A stretch of DNA of 64,000 bases from Pandoraea terrae (GCF_902459695.1 NZ_CABPRZ010000002.1:345112-409111), one strand, 5' to 3'. Positions 7,857 to 16,658 are shown, counted from the stretch's first letter. Numbers and translations: made by a program. Notes: generated from the letters alone by a model not told the origin.

Positions 7857-10493
7857 ATGAAAAAGAAAGACATTGAGATTTTCGATGTCCTGTCCCTGCG
7901 CGGCCCGAATATGTGGACATACCGGCCCGTTCTCGAGGCATGGGTCGATATCGGCGAGCTTGAGGACTTTCCTTCCAACAAGATCCCCGGATTCCCCGAA
8001 CGCCTGTCCGAGTGGCTGCCCACACTGATCGAGCACCGCTGCAGCGTCGGCGAACGCGGCGGCTTCCTGCAGCGTTTGCAAGAAGGCACTTGGCCTGGCC
8101 ACATCCTGGAACACGTCACGCTGGAGCTGCAGAACCTCGCCGGCATGCCCGGCGGCTTCGGCAAAGCTCGCGAAACGCCGATTCGCGGCGTCTACAAGGT
8201 CATCGTGCGCGCTCGGCACGAAGACGTGAGCCGCGCCGCGCTGTTCGCCGCGCGCGACCTGGTCATGGCGGCCATCGAAAATCGGTCGTATGACGTCGGC
8301 GCTGCCGTGGAGCATCTGCGCGACCTCATCGACAAACATTGCCTTGGACCGAGCACGGCCTGCATCGTCGATGCCGCAGACGACCGGGGCATCCCCCATA
8401 TCCGCTTGTCCGACGGCAATCTCGTCCAGCTCGGCTACGGCGCCCGCGCCCGCCGCATCTGGACGGCCGAGACCGACCGCACGTCCGCCATCGCCGAGAG
8501 CATCTCGCGCGACAAGGACCTGACCAAGCAACTGCTGGAGTCGTGCGGCGTGCCAGTGCCGGAAGGCCGTCTTGTGGACAGCGCCGACGACGCCTGGGAA
8601 GCCGCAGAAGACATCGGCGTGCCCGTCGTCGTCAAGCCGTACGACGGCAATCATGGCCGCGGCGTCTTCATCAACCTCACCACGCGCGACGAAATCGTCA
8701 CCGCTTACGAGGTGGCCATCGAGGAAGGCAGCGGCGTGATCGTCGAGCGTTTCGTGCCCGGCCTCGAACACCGTCTGCTCGTCGTGGGCGGGCGCGTGGT
8801 GGCCGCCGCGATGGGTGAAACAGCCTCGGTCACGGGCGATGGCAAACGCACCGTCCTCGAACTCATCGAGTCGCAAATCAACAGCGACCCGCGCCGCGGC
8901 AACGCCGAAGATCAGCCGCTCAACCGCGTGCGCATCGACGCATCCGCGCGTCTGGAGCTCAAGCGCCAGGGCTTCGAGGCCGAATCCGTGCCGCCGGCCG
9001 GCAAGAATGTGCTCATCCAGCGCAACGGCAACGTCGCGTTCGACGTCACCGACCGCGTCCATCCGAGCGTGGCCGCCCATGCGGCACTGGCCGCGCGGAT
9101 CGTCGGCCTCGACATCGCCGGCGTGGATCTCGTCGCGCAAGACATCGGCAAGCCGCTGGCAGCGCAACGTGGCGCCATTGTCGAAGTCAACGCCGGTCCG
9201 GGTCTGCTCATGCACCTGAAACCCGCCTCGGGCGAACCGCGTCCGGTCGGACGTGCCATTGTCGACCATCTATTTCCGGAGGATGACGGCGGGCGCATTC
9301 CGATCGTCGGTATTACCGGCACGAACGGCAAGACCGTGGTGGCGCGCCTGCTAAACCATTTGCTGCGGCTTTCGGGCAAGCGTACCGGCCTCGCCTGCAG
9401 CGACGGCCTGTTTCTGGGCAACCGTTTGGTCGAGCGCGGGGATCGCGCCAATTGGGACGCTGCGCACCGCGTGCTGATGAACCCGGCGGTCGACGCCGCC
9501 GTGTTCGAGAACGACAGCGGCGCCATCCTGTCCGAAGGGCTCGCCTACGACCGCTGCCAGGTCGGCATCGTCACCAATTTCGATACGCCGGATCACCTGG
9601 GCCAGTATTTCGTGGAAGACATCGACCGCATGTACAGCGTACTGCGCACGCAGGTCGACGTGGTGCTGCCCGAAGGCGTGGCGGTGCTCAACGCGCGCGA
9701 TCCGATCGTCGTGGAAATGGCGGATCTGTGCGACGGCGACGTGATTTTCTTCGGCCTCGACGAGGCTCTGCCGGCCATCGCCGCGCATCGCGCCGCCGGC
9801 AAACGCACCGTGTTCGTGCGCGACGCTCGCGTGATACTGGCGACGGGCGACACGGAAATCGTGCTGGCCGCCACCGCCGCCCTGCCGTTGACGTACGACG
9901 GCCGCGTCGACTTCCAGATCGAGAACGTATTGGCCGCCGTGGCCGCCGCCTGGTCGATGGGCGTATCGCTCGACGTGCTGCGCGCCGGCGTGAGCACGTT
10001 CGATGTGGGCCAGGTCGACGTGCCCGGCCGCTTCACGCGCTTCGAGAAGCAAGGCGCGACGGTGATCGTCGACGACGTTCACAACGCGCCGGGTCTGAAG
10101 GCGCTGGCGGCCGCGCTGGAAAAATTCCCGGCGCGCCGCCGCATTGCCGTTTTCGGACCGGGCGCCGATCGCATGGATGACGCCCTGCAGGCACAAGGCC
10201 GCCTGCTCGGCGAGACGTTCGACCGCGTGGTGCTGTGCAACGACGCCAGCGTCAAGCAGGAGCGCCCGTCCTCCGAGTCGCGCGCACAGTTGCGCGCAGG
10301 CATCGCAGCGGCCGGCCGTGCGCCGCAGATCATTGAAGCAGGCGCCCGCCGCCAGGCCGCAGAAGATGCGCTCGCGCAACTCGTGGCCGGCGACGTGCTC
10401 GTCTTGCAAGCCGACGAAGGCGGTCCTGCCGCCGTCGTTGATCTCGTGCACCAATGGATGGGCCAGCCGAGCGCGCGCCCGCTTGCCGCCTGA
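7857..10493 (+). CDS. cphA: cyanophycin synthetase (intact N domain, atypical Mur-ligase domain)
   Basis: 878 aa. Cyanophycin synthetase builds the Asp-Arg storage polymer non-ribosomally. Domains: N domain (1-160); ATP-grasp domain (about 165-470, with VVVKPYDGNHGRGV and EVNAGPGLLMH), which adds Asp; and Mur-ligase-like domain (about 475-870, P-loop GITGTNGKT), which adds Arg. The N domain keeps H60, H82, E85, H86 and E90 in the GHILEHVTLELQ region, which in cyanobacterial CphA1 is part of a primer-making metallopeptidase site. The Mur domain departs from the family: ENDSG replaces ETARGG at about 551, and DVHNAP replaces DY(A/G)HNP at about 740. The start is the ATG at 7857; a TTG one codon earlier is less likely. 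The second paralogue follows 34 nt later. Confidence 0.93.
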   Translation: MKKKDIEIFDVLSLRGPNMWTYRPVLEAWVDIGELEDFPSNKIPGFPERLSEWLPTLIEHRCSVGERGGFLQRLQEGTWPGHILEHVTLELQNLAGMPGGFGKARETPIRGVYKVIVRARHEDVSRAALFAARDLVMAAIENRSYDVGAAVEHLRDLIDKHCLGPSTACIVDAADDRGIPHIRLSDGNLVQLGYGARARRIWTAETDRTSAIAESISRDKDLTKQLLESCGVPVPEGRLVDSADDAWEAAEDIGVPVVVKPYDGNHGRGVFINLTTRDEIVTAYEVAIEEGSGVIVERFVPGLEHRLLVVGGRVVAAAMGETASVTGDGKRTVLELIESQINSDPRRGNAEDQPLNRVRIDASARLELKRQGFEAESVPPAGKNVLIQRNGNVAFDVTDRVHPSVAAHAALAARIVGLDIAGVDLVAQDIGKPLAAQRGAIVEVNAGPGLLMHLKPASGEPRPVGRAIVDHLFPEDDGGRIPIVGITGTNGKTVVARLLNHLLRLSGKRTGLACSDGLFLGNRLVERGDRANWDAAHRVLMNPAVDAAVFENDSGAILSEGLAYDRCQVGIVTNFDTPDHLGQYFVEDIDRMYSVLRTQVDVVLPEGVAVLNARDPIVVEMADLCDGDVIFFGLDEALPAIAAHRAAGKRTVFVRDARVILATGDTEIVLAATAALPLTYDGRVDFQIENVLAAVAAAWSMGVSLDVLRAGVSTFDVGQVDVPGRFTRFEKQGATVIVDDVHNAPGLKALAAALEKFPARRRIAVFGPGADRMDDALQAQGRLLGETFDRVVLCNDASVKQERPSSESRAQLRAGIAAAGRAPQIIEAGARRQAAEDALAQLVAGDVLVLQADEGGPAAVVDLVHQWMGQPSARPLAA

Positions 10494-10527
10494 GAGACGC
10501 GAAGTGGACAGACAGGGATTGCAATTT

Positions 10528-13101
10528 ATGGAAGTCTCCCGCATCCGCGCGCTGCGCGGCCCCAACCTCTGGTGCCGTCACACCGCCATCGAGGCGATCG
10601 TGACCTGCACCGATCTCGAATACTCCATCGGCAATCTCGCCGGTTTCGAGGCACGCCTGCGGGCGCGTTTCCCCGGGCTGGCGGTGTTGACGCCCGACGC
10701 GGAAGAACGCCCCGCATCGCTGGCCGACGCCCTCGCTACCACGGCGCTGCATCTGCAAGCCGCCGCAGGTTGCCCGGTCACGTTCAGCTACACCGCGCAA
10801 ACGATCGAACCGGGAACGTTTCAGGTCGTCGTGCAATACAGTGAAGAGCCGGTCGGCAAGCTGGCGTTCGAACTGGCGCAGAATCTGGTGCGCGCCGCCC
10901 TGGACGACACCCCGTTCGATCTGGCCGACGCACTCTATCGCCTGCGCGATCTCGACGAAGACGTGCGCCTCGGGCCGAGCACCGGCTCGATCGTGCACGC
11001 TGCCGTGGCGCGCGGCATTCCCTACCGCCGCCTGACCGAGGGCAGCATGGTTCAGTTCGGCTGGGGCAGCAAGCAGCGCCGCATCCAGGCCGCCGAAACC
11101 GACCGCACCAGCGCCGTTGCCGAATCGATCGCGCAGGACAAGGACCTGACGAAGTCCCTGCTCCACGCCGCCGGCGTGCCGGTGCCGCTTGGCGCGACCG
11201 TACGCAATATCGAGGACGCCTGGCGTGCCGTGCAGGCCATCGACGGCCCGGTCGTGGTCAAGCCGCGCGACGGCAACCAGGGCAAGGGCGTGGCCGTGCG
11301 CCTTCGCACGCGCGCGGAAATCGAAAAGGCGTTCGAAGTCGCGTCGGCGATCAGCCGCGACGTCATCATCGAGCGCTACATCCCCGGCCATGATTTTCGT
11401 CTTCTCGTCGTCGGCGATCAGCTGGTCGCCGCCGCGCGCCGCGATCCCCCGCAGGTGACGGGCGACGGCGTGCACACCGTGCGCCAACTCGTGGAGGCGG
11501 TCAACGCCGATCCGCGCCGCGGTGAAGGGCACGCGACGTCGCTCACGAAGATTCGCTTCGACGACATTGCGCTCACCACGCTCGCCAAACAGAATCTCAA
11601 TGCCGACTCGGTGCCCGACGCGGGCGCGCGCATCCTGCTGCGCAACAACGCCAACCTGTCGACCGGCGGCACGGCCACGGACGTGACCGACGACGTCCAT
11701 CCGGAAATCGCCGCGCGCGCCGTGGCGGCCGCGCAGATGGTCGGCCTCGACATCTGCGGCGTGGACGCCGTTTGCGAAACCGTCATCAAGCCGTTTGAAG
11801 AACAGGCAGGCGGCATTGTGGAAGTCAATGCTGCACCCGGCCTGCGGATGCACCTGCAACCGTCTTACGGCCTGGGCCGCGCAGTCGGCGAAGCGATCGT
11901 CTCGACGATGTTCGCCGATGGCGACGACGGCCGTATTCCCGTGGTGGCCGTCTCCGGCACGAACGGCAAGACCACCACCGTGCGCCTGATCTCGCATCTG
12001 ATCGGGCGCGACGGCAAGCGTGTCGGCATGACGGGCACGGACGGCATCTATATCGAGGGGCAACGCATCGACACCGGCGATTGCAGCGGCCCGCGCAGCG
12101 CGCGCAACGTGCTGCTGCATCCGGATGTCGACGCCGCCGTGTTCGAAACGGCGCGCGGCGGCCTGCTGCGCGAAGGCCTCGCGTTCGATCGTTGTGACGT
12201 TGCCGTTGTCACCAATATCGGCATGGGCGATCACCTCGGCCTGTCATACATCAGCACGGTCGAGGATTTGGCGGTGCTCAAGAGCGTGATCGTGCGCAAT
12301 GTGGCCCCGCGCGGCATGGCCGTGCTCAATGCTGCCGACCCGATGGTCGCGCGCATGGCCGATGCCTGCCCCGGCAACGTGACGTTCTTCGCCCGTGACC
12401 CGTCGCACCCGGTCATGGCGACGCATCGCGCGCAGGGCAAGCGTGTGGTGTTCGTCGACGGCAACGACATCGTCGCCGTCTGCCGCGATCAGGAAACGCG
12501 CTACGCGATGTCTGCGATTCCCCTCACGCGCGGCGGCACGATCGGCTTCCAGGTCGAGAATGCGATGGCCGCGATTGGCGCGGCGTGGGCGTTGAATCTG
12601 CCGACGGACCTGATTCGTCAGGGACTGGCGACCTTTGTGAACGACGCGGGCACCGCGCCGGGGCGCTTCAATCTGTTCGACTATCGCGGCGCGACAGTGA
12701 TCGCCGATTACGGCCACAACCCGGACGCGATCCTGGCGCTCGCGCAAGCCGTGGAGGCGATGCCGGCGACGCGCCGTTCAGTGGTCATTTCCGGCGCGGG
12801 CGACCGTCGAGACGAGGATATTCGCCGCCAGACGGAAATCCTCGGGGACGCGTTCGACGCGGTGATCCTGTATCAGGACCAGTGCCAGCGCGGCCGCGAG
12901 GACGGCGAGGTGTTGGCCTTGCTGCGCGAAGGCTTGGCGCACGCGCAACGCACGAAGGACGTGCAGGAAATTCACGGGGAATTTCTCGCGATCGACACGG
13001 CGCTCGCGCAAGTCAAAGCCGGCGAACTCTGCCTGATTCTGGTCGATCAGGTCGACGAGGCGCTTGCGCATATCGCGCAACGCGTGAACGAAGCCGCCTG
13101 A
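10528..13101 (+). CDS. cphA': cyanophycin synthetase paralogue (degenerate N domain, canonical Mur-ligase domain)
   Basis: 857 aa, same three-domain layout as its upstream neighbour. The ATP-grasp domain is typical (VVVKPRDGNQGKGV, EVNAAPGLRMH). The Mur-ligase domain is canonical: SGTNGKTTT at about 476, ETARGGLLREGL at about 538 and DYGHNPDA at about 726. The N domain has lost the metallopeptidase residues: the segment matching HILEHVTLELQ reads DALATTALHLQ, so the His/Glu/His/Glu set becomes Asp/Ala/Thr/His. The ATG at 10528 is preferred; a GTG at 10504 in frame is possible. It is probably co-transcribed with the first synthetase, and the two may form a mixed complex (inference). Confidence 0.93.
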   Translation: MEVSRIRALRGPNLWCRHTAIEAIVTCTDLEYSIGNLAGFEARLRARFPGLAVLTPDAEERPASLADALATTALHLQAAAGCPVTFSYTAQTIEPGTFQVVVQYSEEPVGKLAFELAQNLVRAALDDTPFDLADALYRLRDLDEDVRLGPSTGSIVHAAVARGIPYRRLTEGSMVQFGWGSKQRRIQAAETDRTSAVAESIAQDKDLTKSLLHAAGVPVPLGATVRNIEDAWRAVQAIDGPVVVKPRDGNQGKGVAVRLRTRAEIEKAFEVASAISRDVIIERYIPGHDFRLLVVGDQLVAAARRDPPQVTGDGVHTVRQLVEAVNADPRRGEGHATSLTKIRFDDIALTTLAKQNLNADSVPDAGARILLRNNANLSTGGTATDVTDDVHPEIAARAVAAAQMVGLDICGVDAVCETVIKPFEEQAGGIVEVNAAPGLRMHLQPSYGLGRAVGEAIVSTMFADGDDGRIPVVAVSGTNGKTTTVRLISHLIGRDGKRVGMTGTDGIYIEGQRIDTGDCSGPRSARNVLLHPDVDAAVFETARGGLLREGLAFDRCDVAVVTNIGMGDHLGLSYISTVEDLAVLKSVIVRNVAPRGMAVLNAADPMVARMADACPGNVTFFARDPSHPVMATHRAQGKRVVFVDGNDIVAVCRDQETRYAMSAIPLTRGGTIGFQVENAMAAIGAAWALNLPTDLIRQGLATFVNDAGTAPGRFNLFDYRGATVIADYGHNPDAILALAQAVEAMPATRRSVVISGAGDRRDEDIRRQTEILGDAFDAVILYQDQCQRGREDGEVLALLREGLAHAQRTKDVQEIHGEFLAIDTALAQVKAGELCLILVDQVDEALAHIAQRVNEAA

Positions 13102-13258
13102 CGCCGGGCGGGCACGCTACCGCGGGACCGGCGTCGACATCCAGGGCGTCTGTTCGGCAACCCGTGCCCGCACATGCCGATAGAAGCCCGGCAAGGTTTC
13201 GCAGATCGCCGGTCTGGCCAGGCTGCCCGGATGCCGGCGAGATCGACTTCGCCGGCCG

Positions 13259-13624
13259 CTATTTTGTCTTGCCCTGCGCCGGCCGGTCGGCCGCGCGCTC
13301 CTTGTCAGGACGCGGTGCCATCAACTTCGTATGCGCCGCGAATACCTCGCCTTCGACCGGCGGGTTCGCCATCTCGGCAATCACCGAGGCGATGACTTGC
13401 GCACCGGCAGGCTCCTGTGAAGGTCCCGCACCGTAATGCACGACGATGCCGCTGAGCCCGGGCACCCCGGAGAGCGGCAGGAAATGGTTTTCGCTCGACA
13501 TCGGCACGACGCGATAAATCGGCACGGCGTTGACGTCCTGCCCTAACGCCGCCTTGATCGCCGCCGATTGCTCCTTGCTGAGTTCGATTGAACCAACAGG
13601 CAGAAAAAATTCCGATGATTCCAT
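13259..13624 (-). CDS. 121-aa uncharacterised protein sharing the cluster's N-terminal motif
   Basis: Last gene of the minus-strand operon with the collagen-like protein. The ATG at 13624 has a strong ribosome-binding site (CAGGAGGGG). Residues 15-37 (LSKEQ, then IKAALGQDV) match the N-termini of the collagen-like protein and the PP-loop ATPase without gaps: L-[SN]-[KP]-E-Q, then a hydrophobic residue 4 later and G 9 later. The middle (YRVVPMSSENHFLPLSGVPG) is hydrophobic and glycine-containing, and the C-terminal 25 residues are charged (PRPDKERAADRPAQGKTK). No signal peptide. Function unknown; it could be another substrate or a carrier protein of the system. Confidence 0.75.
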   Translation of the reverse strand: MESSEFFLPVGSIELSKEQSAAIKAALGQDVNAVPIYRVVPMSSENHFLPLSGVPGLSGIVVHYGAGPSQEPAGAQVIASVIAEMANPPVEGEVFAAHTKLMAPRPDKERAADRPAQGKTK

Positions 13625-13650
13625 TGCGCCCCTCCTGAGATGGATTGAAG

Positions 13651-14214
13651 TCAGAAATCGGTGTTGAAGAAAAATGTCTGGAAGAGCCGCCCGGTCCGCT
13701 TGCAATGGCCGAAATGGCCCTGACTGCAATGAAATCGCTTGCCGCGAAACAAGACGAGACGATTGAATCGATTGGCGACCTGATCGGTCAATATCCATCG
13801 TTCACGAACGCTCGCGTCCTTGTCGCATCGTTGCCGCTGGACATGATCGTCCGGGTAGAGTTCAATGCCGGTCTCGATATGCCGAAAGAACGCAGTCCCG
13901 GCACCGGGCGGCGCGTTCGGGCTCAGGTACAGGACGCCGGACCACAGCGTGGTGTGGTCCGCGTGTACCCACGTGCGATCGTCCTTGACGCTGAACTGGA
14001 ACGCCCCGTTGTAAGTGTCGACAGGCCAGTACGTGATCGGCCGCTTGACGATCGCCTGAATGGCCGCGCCGACATCCGCCTGCAAGAACGGTCCTGTGCG
14101 GGCGCCCGGATAGTTGCCCTTCACGGAAAAATCCTGCGCCAACGCGAACTCGCGCACGCGCATTGGTTCCTGATAGAAGTCATCCGTGACAATGATGGAA
14201 TCTTGCATCGGCAT
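13651..14214 (-). CDS. DUF6445-type 2-oxoglutarate/Fe(II) oxygenase-like protein
   Basis: 187 aa. Resembles the DUF6445 family of putative 2OG-Fe(II) oxygenases: N-terminal VTDDFYQEPMRVREFALAQ and NYPGARTGPFL; a metal-site-like WVHADHTTLWSGVLYLSP (HxD at about residues 103-105); and a distal FHCSQGHFG followed by RTGRLFQTFFFNT, which fits the distal His and the 2OG-binding region of a jelly-roll fold. The ATG at 14214 overlaps the stop of the PP-loop gene (TGATG), indicating translational coupling. It is probably a hydroxylase acting on a product of this operon; the substrate is not known. The next gene starts 26 nt downstream. Confidence 0.75.
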   Translation of the reverse strand: MPMQDSIIVTDDFYQEPMRVREFALAQDFSVKGNYPGARTGPFLQADVGAAIQAIVKRPITYWPVDTYNGAFQFSVKDDRTWVHADHTTLWSGVLYLSPNAPPGAGTAFFRHIETGIELYPDDHVQRQRCDKDASVRERWILTDQVANRFNRLVLFRGKRFHCSQGHFGHCKRTGRLFQTFFFNTDF

Positions 14215-15248
14215 CACCTTGGCAGCACGTCGGAGGCATCCGGGCCGCGTGGCGTGTCGGCAGCCTCGCGTGCGTCGGCCAGCTTGTCCTCCATGCGCGA
14301 CTGCACCCAGTGCAGATGTTCCGGCGCGATGCGTGGCCGTTCGACCTTTCGGAATCCGACGCGCCGATCGTAAAATCCCGCTCGGATTTCCTTGGAAACC
14401 TCGAAAATATGGGGGTTGTAGCCGTAGACATCGTACAAATGCTGTTCGACGACGCCGATCAGTTTGCAATTCGACGTGTTGCCTGCAATGGCGACGCTAT
14501 GCCATCCTGCCGCCCGAATCAACGCGAGCTGCTCCGACTCGCTCATGCGCCGTGAGAGCAGCGGCGACGCGCACATGAACGCATTGTCTTCATTTCGTTT
14601 CGTGAACGCGCTGACCGGATAGGCCAGCGGCGGAAACCGATGCCCACTGAGGATCAGCCGAAGATTGCGGGCTCTGCAAGTCTTTGCCATCGCAGCGAAC
14701 ACGCCCCCGATACACGACGTACAGGGGATCTTGCCGTCGGTCGATTGCAGCGACTCGCGCGCCGCGCGACGAATGTCGATGGTCTCGATCACCAGATCGA
14801 CGCCGAAGCGTGCGCACAGTGCGCGGCCATTCTCTTTCACGGCATCGGGTATGAACCCGTTGTCCACCAGAACCGCGACTGGCTTGAGCTTCAGTTCATT
14901 GACGGCGAGCCATAGCGCAAGCGCACTGTCCTTGCCGCCCGAGAATGCCAGCACCGAATCCGGCGTGCCCGCCCCCCGGTACGTACTGACAACTTCAAGC
15001 AGCCGCTCCGGTGCATAGAACCCTTGTGCCGATTCGACTTCGAATTCAACACAGTCACTGCACAGGCCCGTCGGACCGATCTGCACCCCCGGAAGGTCTT
15101 CCGCCAACAGGCAGCGTGTGCAATGGCGGTCAATGGCGCGGGCGACGCCGCTCGATACGTCGATGCCGAGCCGGCGCAACGGCATGCCGGTGGCGTTGAA
15201 CAATGCCTCGCGTTGTTCCGGAGACAGATTCAGGATGGCGGATGACAT
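14214..15248 (-). CDS. PP-loop ATPase with zinc ribbon and CxxC/Cys set (sulfurtransferase- or amidotransferase-like)
   Basis: 344 aa. The PP-loop SGGKDS is at 103-108, with SGHR at 201-204. C43/C46 and C63/C66 form a likely zinc ribbon before the PP-loop. C176-x2-C179 lies 68 residues after the PP-loop and C261 another 82 residues on; this spacing resembles the [4Fe-4S] cysteines of TtcA/TtuA tRNA thiolases. N-acetyl-sugar amidotransferase-like proteins share the front cysteine pattern, so amidation is the alternative. Residues 8-30 (LSPEQ, then G nine residues later) match the N-termini of the collagen-like and 121-aa proteins. The start is the ATG at 15248 (MSSAILN). It lies between the collagen-like gene and the oxygenase in one operon. 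Confidence 0.8.
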   Translation of the reverse strand: MSSAILNLSPEQREALFNATGMPLRRLGIDVSSGVARAIDRHCTRCLLAEDLPGVQIGPTGLCSDCVEFEVESAQGFYAPERLLEVVSTYRGAGTPDSVLAFSGGKDSALALWLAVNELKLKPVAVLVDNGFIPDAVKENGRALCARFGVDLVIETIDIRRAARESLQSTDGKIPCTSCIGGVFAAMAKTCRARNLRLILSGHRFPPLAYPVSAFTKRNEDNAFMCASPLLSRRMSESEQLALIRAAGWHSVAIAGNTSNCKLIGVVEQHLYDVYGYNPHIFEVSKEIRAGFYDRRVGFRKVERPRIAPEHLHWVQSRMEDKLADAREAADTPRGPDASDVLPR

Positions 15249-15444
15249 TTCCGAAACTCCCAGGCGGGAAGGACAGCACGGATTCAAACAGCGCAGGCGC
15301 ACGTGCGGCGCGGCCATGACGACGGGCACCGGATGAGAGCGGACGATGCTGCCGCATCGATCCCGGGCGATTGCGCCAGGAGCGGCCGGCCGCGTTGTGC
15401 GCCCGGCGGCTCCTGCCACGCATCACTCGTCGTCAGTGCTCGCC
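15249..15444. other. gap inside the collagen-like operon
   Basis: 196 nt between the collagen-like gene and the PP-loop gene. No gene seen. There is no hairpin with a T run on the minus strand, so read-through is possible, although a separate promoter for the three downstream genes cannot be excluded. Confidence 0.4.
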
Positions 15445-16428
15445 TTAATTACCCTGCGGTCCCTGAATACCATTGAGACCTTGAGGACCCTGTGGGCCTT
15501 GCGCGCCTTGAAACCCCTGCGAACCTTGGACGCCTTGGGGCAGCGGATGCCCTTGGACACCCTGAGCGCCCTGCATGCCCTGGTAGCCCTGGACGCCTTG
15601 CGGCCCCTGCACGCCCTGAACGCCTTGCGGGCCCTGGATGCCTTGGTGCCCCTGCATGCCGTAGGCGTTTTGCGGACCTTGGAAGCCTTGCGGACCCTGC
15701 ATGCCTTGTACGCCCTGCGGGCCCTGGATGCCTTGATGCCCTTGCACGCCATAGGCGTTTTGCGGACCTTGGAAGCCTTGAGGACCCTGCACGCCCCAAA
15801 CACCTTGATGACCTTGCATGCCTTGAACGCCCTGCGGACCCTGCACGCCTTGCGGGCCTTGGAAGCCCTGCACGCCTTGGAAACCCTGAGGGCCCTGGAA
15901 GCCCTGCACGCCTTGGAAACCCTGCGGGCCCTGGAAGCCCTGCACGCCTTGGACGCCCTGCGGGCCTTGGAAGCCTTGATGTCCCTGCAAGCCTTGAGCG
16001 CTTTGCGGACCTTGGAAGCCTTGCGGACCCTGCACGCCCTGGACGCCTTGCGGACCTTGGAAGCCCTGATGACCCTGCACGCCCTGAACGCCCTGAACGC
16101 CTTGCGGACCTTGGACGCCTTGCGGGCCCTGGAAGCCTTGATGCCCCTGCATACCCTGAACGCCTTGCGGACCCTGGAAGCCTTGCGGGCCCTGAACGCC
16201 CTGAACGCCCTGAACGCCCTGGAAGCCTTGCGGTCCTTGGACGCCCTGGACGCCCTGAACCCCCTGGACGCCTTGCGCGCCCTGGAGTCCTTGTGCAGCC
16301 CCCTGAGGCCCCTGTATGGCCGGCGGATGGGAGACAACCCTGATCGACGCAATATCTTGCCCGGTCATTGCGCGGATGTGCTGGATTTGCTCCGGATTCA
16401 GCGGTAGTACCAAGTCATGTTCACTCAT
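15445..16428 (-). CDS. collagen-like protein of Gly-X-Gln triplets
   Basis: 327 aa. After a 39-residue N-terminal part ([18 protein letters not shown]..., then [13 protein letters not shown]), almost the whole protein is G-X-Q triplets, about 95 of them, with X mostly P, V, F, H, I or M. Only a handful of triplets deviate (NAY twice, SAQ, GVW, LPQ, and one single-residue insertion near the start), and the frame of three is otherwise kept. Gln in every Y position is unusual, since stable bacterial collagens normally vary that position. There is no signal peptide, sortase signal or membrane anchor. The ribosome-binding site AAGGGGG precedes the ATG. N-terminal residues 10-32 match two neighbours. 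It is the first gene of the operon and the likely substrate of its enzymes (inference). Confidence 0.85.
   Translation of the reverse strand: MSEHDLVLPLNPEQIQHIRAMTGQDIASIRVVSHPPAIQGPQGAAQGLQGAQGVQGVQGVQGVQGPQGFQGVQGVQGVQGPQGFQGPQGVQGMQGHQGFQGPQGVQGPQGVQGVQGVQGHQGFQGPQGVQGVQGPQGFQGPQSAQGLQGHQGFQGPQGVQGVQGFQGPQGFQGVQGFQGPQGFQGVQGFQGPQGVQGPQGVQGMQGHQGVWGVQGPQGFQGPQNAYGVQGHQGIQGPQGVQGMQGPQGFQGPQNAYGMQGHQGIQGPQGVQGVQGPQGVQGYQGMQGAQGVQGHPLPQGVQGSQGFQGAQGPQGPQGLNGIQGPQGN
15448..16311 (-). repeat. in-gene tandem repeat coding for Gly-X-Gln
   Basis: 864 nt of imperfect 9-nt and longer repeats (variants of GGN NNN CAA/CAG). The repetition makes the opposite strand and the other frames open too, giving false Leu/Ala- and Arg/Ala-rich open frames. 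A tract like this is prone to expansion and contraction in whole triplets by slippage. Confidence 0.9.
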
Positions 16429-16658
16429 GATGATTTGCCCCCTTGGCAGCGAAAAAGAATCAACAGCTGACGGACATGATTTTCATGAGATCCGGGGCAT
16501 CGCCACAAGCTAGCCAGGTTGCCAGGAAACCCAAAGCGCGGGCCCTCTGCGAATACCCGCCGGCGAAAGCGTGGCGATACGACCGCACGGCACCGTCCGT
16601 CGAACTATGCTGTATGTGTGTGCGGCGCGCAGTCGTTGGATCGCAGGCAGGAGGCAGC
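16429..16658. promoter_or_regulatory. divergent promoter region, collagen-like operon / cysteine synthase
   Basis: 230 nt between two divergent genes. It must hold promoters for both; no clear -35/-10 pair or operator was recognised. No gene seen. Confidence 0.4.

Noticed and set aside
10330..12234. 634-codon minus-strand open frame across the second cyanophycin synthetase
   Set aside because: Antisense shadow; no ribosome-binding site and no recognisable domain.
15346..16407. Long plus-strand open frames rich in Leu/Ala opposite the collagen-like gene
   Set aside because: They mirror the GXQ-coding repeat. The minus-strand frame has a proper ribosome-binding site, a meaningful N-terminus and operon context, so the others are by-products of the repeat.
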